A stretch of 64,000 nt of DNA. Source: Roseiflexus castenholzii DSM 13941 (lineage in GTDB: Bacteria; Chloroflexota; Chloroflexia; Chloroflexales; Roseiflexaceae). The notes under the pieces were generated by a model. It saw only the letters and a list, made by a program, of their open reading frames with translations, had not been told where the DNA came from and did no database searches. This document shows positions 61,693 to 64,000 of this stretch, one piece after another. Positions within the stretch are counted from its first letter, which is position 1. Every line of letters starts with the position of its first letter. The stretch spans positions 2,852,001 to 2,916,000 of the forward strand of contig NC_009767.1 of NCBI RefSeq assembly GCF_000017805.1, given 5' to 3'. Position numbers and translations under genes: made by a program.

Positions 61693-61828
61693 AGAGGGGA
61701 GAGGCGAGAGGCGCGGGGTGAGAGGGGAGAGGGGAGAGGCGAGAGGGACGAGGCGCGGGGTGAGAGGGGAGAGGCGAGAGGGACAAGGCGCGGGGCGCGA
61801 GGGACGAGGCGCGGGGCGCGGGGTGATA
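61693..61828. repeat. Low-complexity GAGAGGGGAGAGGCG array
   Basis: About 135 bp consist of words such as GAGAGGCGAGAGGGACGAGG and GCGCGGGGTGAGA. The array is related in style to those at 5438-5962 and 7536-7931 but built of different words. It is framed by two copies of the dispersed repeat. No gene. Confidence 0.9.
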
Positions 61829-61996
61829 CCAATGACGCTTGACGATGCCGCATGCGTGTCATTCCGAGCGCAGCGACGGGTCATTCCGAGCGCAGCGACT
61901 TGTCATTCCGAGCGCAGCGCGGAATCGGCACGGGTTGCGCACGACCCCGCGCGCTGCGCGGGGTGACCATGCCGGATGGTCACAGGGAATTGGTGG
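61829..61996. repeat. Dispersed intergenic repeat
   Basis: From ATACCAATGACGCTTGACGA through three GTCATTCCGAGCGCAGCGA-like words and GGGTTGCGCACGACCCCGCG to GGTCACAGGGAATTGGTGGC. The inverted ends ACCAAT and ATTGGT are both present. It is the second copy in this gap. Confidence 0.88.
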
Positions 61997-62578
61997 CACA
62001 GAGTCAGCGCCGCTCGTCCGGCGCGCCGCCGACGCCGACCTGCACCGCGCCGCAGCCGCCAGCCGCTCGCTGCGCAGGTGGCACGCCGCCATCGTCTTGC
62101 TGATGAACGCGCCCGGTCGCCGATCCGCAGCGCGGCGCTTCCTCCGCATGATCATCGCAATACCCATGCCTTTCCAACGACCGAACCTGCCGGAACTGCG
62201 CCACAGCCCGAACCGCTTATCAACGCCATTCCGCTTCCGCCTGCCATTGCGCCCGACAGCGCACACCTGGCGCTGACAGCACTGCGTGTCGCGGGTCGTC
62301 TGGTTCCGCTGCTGCTTTTGGCGCTCGCCACCCGTATCGACACTCACGATGCCACGCGCGTGCTCGGTGACCAGAGTGCGCATGCGCTGGCAGCATGGCT
62401 CGAAGCCTGGGGGCGCCGACCGGTCGTTCAGTTTTTCCGCGCTTCCGGCGACCACATCTTCGATGCCACCATCCTTCAGTATCTTCTGGCAGATGCGCTG
62501 ACCGCAGCGCTGGCAAGCGACACGACCCTGGCGCACGAAGCGGCGCGACTGCTGCGCCCGGCGGAAGCGCACTCATAA
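61997..62578 (+). CDS. Doubtful hypothetical protein
   Basis: One frame is open from the repeat edge to 62578. Its last ~110 residues look coding: INAIPLPPAIAPDSAHLALT, a hydrophobic GRLVPLLLLALATR, then DHIFDATILQYLLADALTAA and a helical end. The first part is Arg/Pro-rich and probably not translated in this frame; another frame (DADLHRAAAASRSLRRWHAA) may hold the original 5' part. A gene broken by repeat insertion is one explanation. No family is recognised. Confidence 0.35.
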   Translation, partial: HRVSAARPARRRRRPAPRRSRQPLAAQVARRHRLADERARSPIRSAALPPHDHRNTHAFPTTEPAGTAPQPEPLINAIPLPPAIAPDSAHLALTALRVAGRLVPLLLLALATRIDTHDATRVLGDQSAHALAAWLEAWGRRPVVQFFRASGDHIFDATILQYLLADALTAALASDTTLAHEAARLLRPAEAHS

Positions 62579-62949
62579 CAATGGCGCATATTTTACCGAA
62601 ACTTTACACAAGATTTATCATACGCTGAAAAAGGCTGCGTATTATTTTTCCACCATTCCAGATCATCGCCAGTTAACCGTACCCGAGGAAGATCTCCGCT
62701 GCGCAAACAGTGTCTGTTTGCCTCTGTTGCACGTTGGCAGCCGGGCGACCGCCCCGACTGCGGATGGTGTGTGCTGTATCGGTCAGGTTGCTGTACAGCG
62801 CCGTCCGGCGGTCCAACGTCACACTTCCTCAGCATCTGAAAGGAGGTGAGAAGTCGCAGTTTCTATCCCTCTCCGGTTGGTCGAGCGATGAGTGCGAATC
62901 GTCCCTGCATATGAGCAACGACGCCTGAGTAAAGCGCAAGGAGGCAAGC
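62579..62949 (+). other. Leader region of the symporter genes
   Basis: No larger gene is seen in these 370 bp. AAAGGAGGTGAGAAG at about 62839 is a very strong ribosome-binding sequence, followed by a 22-codon frame that ends near 62914, possibly a leader peptide. A second site, AAGGAGG at about 62938, serves the DUF4212 gene. AT-rich DNA at 62590-62650 may carry the promoter. Confidence 0.5.
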
Positions 62950-63231
62950 ATGTCCGACATTGAAACCATGAGCCGTCAGGAACGGATCAATGCGTACTGG
63001 AAAGAGAACAACCGGTTGATTGCGATCCTGCTGATCATCTGGTTCTCCGTCGCCTACATTCCGCCGCTGTTCGTCAATCAGTTGAACCAGATCTCGATTG
63101 CCGGCTTCCCGCTTGGCTACTATTTCGGCAGCCAGTTCTCGCTGGTTGTGTTCGTTATCCTCATTTTCTACTACGCTTATGCAATGAACAAACTGGACGC
63201 GAAGTATCACCTGAAGGACCGGGATAAGTAA
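62950..63231 (+). CDS. DUF4212 small symporter subunit
   Basis: The 93-residue protein has a charged N-terminus (RQERINAYWKENNRLI) and two transmembrane helices (AILLIIWFSVAYIPPLFV and FSLVVFVILIFYYAYAMNKL), with the DUF4212 words GFPLGYYFGSQ. In this family it is the small subunit of a sodium:solute symporter of acetate/actP-like type, always encoded just before the large subunit, as here (18 nt). AAGGAGG precedes the ATG. Confidence 0.95.
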   Translation: MSDIETMSRQERINAYWKENNRLIAILLIIWFSVAYIPPLFVNQLNQISIAGFPLGYYFGSQFSLVVFVILIFYYAYAMNKLDAKYHLKDRDK

Positions 63232-63249
63232 CAGCGGAGGGAGCGACTT

Positions 63250-64000
63250 ATGGCAGTCAATGAAGCAGTCAAACTGCGCAACAATCGCCTGGCGCAGTAC
63301 TACGGCATGTTCACAGTTGGTCTGATTGTGTTCAGCCTGATCATGGGCGCACTGGAACTCGGCGCCGGCATGCCGAAAGCATGGATCGGTTGGACGTTCC
63401 TGATGCTGACGATGGGCATGTATGCCTTCATCGGCATTATGAGCCGCACCAAAATCCTGGATGAGTACTATGTCGCCGGGCGTAATGTGCCTGCGGTGTT
63501 CAACGGCATGGCGACCGGCGCCGACTGGATGAGCGCGGCGTCGTTCATTTCGATGGCGGGCACGCTCTACGCGCTCGGTTACGATGGGCTGGCGTACATC
63601 ATGGGATGGACGGGCGGCTATGTGTTGCTGGCGCTCCTCTTTGCGCCCTATATCCGCAAGTTCGGTCAGTATACCATTCCCGACTTTGTCGGTGCGCGCT
63701 ACGGCGGGCGCTGGCCCCGGTTGGTGGCGGCTATCTGCGCCATTATCGTCAGCCTGACGTATGTGACGGCGCAGGTGGTCGGCGTCGGCATCATCATGTC
63801 GCGCTTCATCGGCGTGCCGTATGAGTGGGGCGTGGTGATCGGTCTCTCCGGCGTGCTCGTCTGTTCCTTCCTGGGAGGCATGAAGGCGGTGACCTGGACG
63901 CAGGTGGCGCAGTATATTATCCTGATCATCGCCTATATGATTCCGGTGACCTTCCTCTCGCTCAAACTGACCGGTTTCCCCTTTCCGCAGTTGAGCTACG
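63250..64000 (+). CDS. Sodium:solute symporter large subunit (SSF family), partial
   Basis: The first 250 codons are present; the gene continues past the window. Family words are EYYVAGRNVPAVFNGMATGA, DWMSAASFISMAGTLYALGY and PDFVGARYGG, in the order of ActP-like transporters that occur with DUF4212 subunits. It probably takes up acetate or another short organic acid with sodium, of use for photoheterotrophic growth. Helices so far number about six. Confidence 0.93.
   Translation, partial: MAVNEAVKLRNNRLAQYYGMFTVGLIVFSLIMGALELGAGMPKAWIGWTFLMLTMGMYAFIGIMSRTKILDEYYVAGRNVPAVFNGMATGADWMSAASFISMAGTLYALGYDGLAYIMGWTGGYVLLALLFAPYIRKFGQYTIPDFVGARYGGRWPRLVAAICAIIVSLTYVTAQVVGVGIIMSRFIGVPYEWGVVIGLSGVLVCSFLGGMKAVTWTQVAQYIILIIAYMIPVTFLSLKLTGFPFPQLSY

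Overview
The window looks like chromosome of a filamentous anoxygenic phototroph of the Chloroflexota, most like Roseiflexus. The reasons are GC-rich genes with codons ending in C or G, a type 2 isopentenyl-diphosphate isomerase, a GlmL-like ATPase in a cluster of membrane proteins, a DUF4212/sodium:solute symporter pair, and many dispersed low-complexity repeats. This assignment is inference; there is no rRNA or other direct taxonomic marker, and I saw no convincing tRNA gene.

Layout. 1-2 kb: a 105-bp tandem repeat and a glycosyltransferase. 2.3-4 kb: a scrap of IS630-type transposase, a broken DUF4926 gene, and what reads as a dead integron head: an integron-integrase N-terminus on +, a candidate attI, and a Phd/Doc-type toxin-antitoxin cassette on - that ends in an attC-like site. 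4.4-20.5 kb: housekeeping and membrane genes (quinone-oxidoreductase-like MDR, AmmeMemoRadiSam radical SAM enzyme, recF, fni, secreted cyclophilin, a five-gene GlmL/DUF6754-like membrane cluster, dtd, a PaaI thioesterase). These are separated by low-complexity arrays and a dispersed repeat family.

20.7-33.4 kb is an accessory defence island, all on the - strand. Its left half is a restriction-modification operon of two adenine methylase ORFs and a GIY-YIG-like/helicase fusion, ending in a frameshifted XamI-type nuclease relic. A block of repeats carrying a small GIY-YIG ORF interrupts it. Its right half (27.0-33.4 kb) is a run of six attC-like sites with short cargo between them: an EcoRV-like restriction-modification pair, a small membrane protein, a membrane M23 peptidase, an AAC(2')-I-like acetyltransferase, a flavin oxidase and a CcrM-like methylase. 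I read this as a cassette array without an integrase, probably related to the decayed integron head at 3 kb because three attC-like sites share inner sequence.

34-43.9 kb: an orphan molybdenum hydroxylase large subunit, an SH3 coiled-coil protein, a chromate transporter, a heavy-metal P-type ATPase, an amidase, a DUF72 protein and a VapBC pair in which both genes are frameshifted. 44-51 kb: a secreted beta-helix protein, then a cobalamin-riboswitch-controlled operon (promoter, aptamer, terminator, small protein, BtuF-like lipoprotein, 2Fe-2S ferredoxin, BtuCD-like ABC transporter, DUF7676-like protein). 51.8-61.5 kb: a dense + strand run with an FHA-GAF-adenylate cyclase, RicT, a Gfo/Idh/MocA oxidoreductase, PPK2, Maf, a NarL-type regulator, a lipid kinase, a TolB-like lipoprotein and a GT4 enzyme. 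After a repeat-rich gap the window ends in a DUF4212/sodium:solute symporter pair that runs off the edge.
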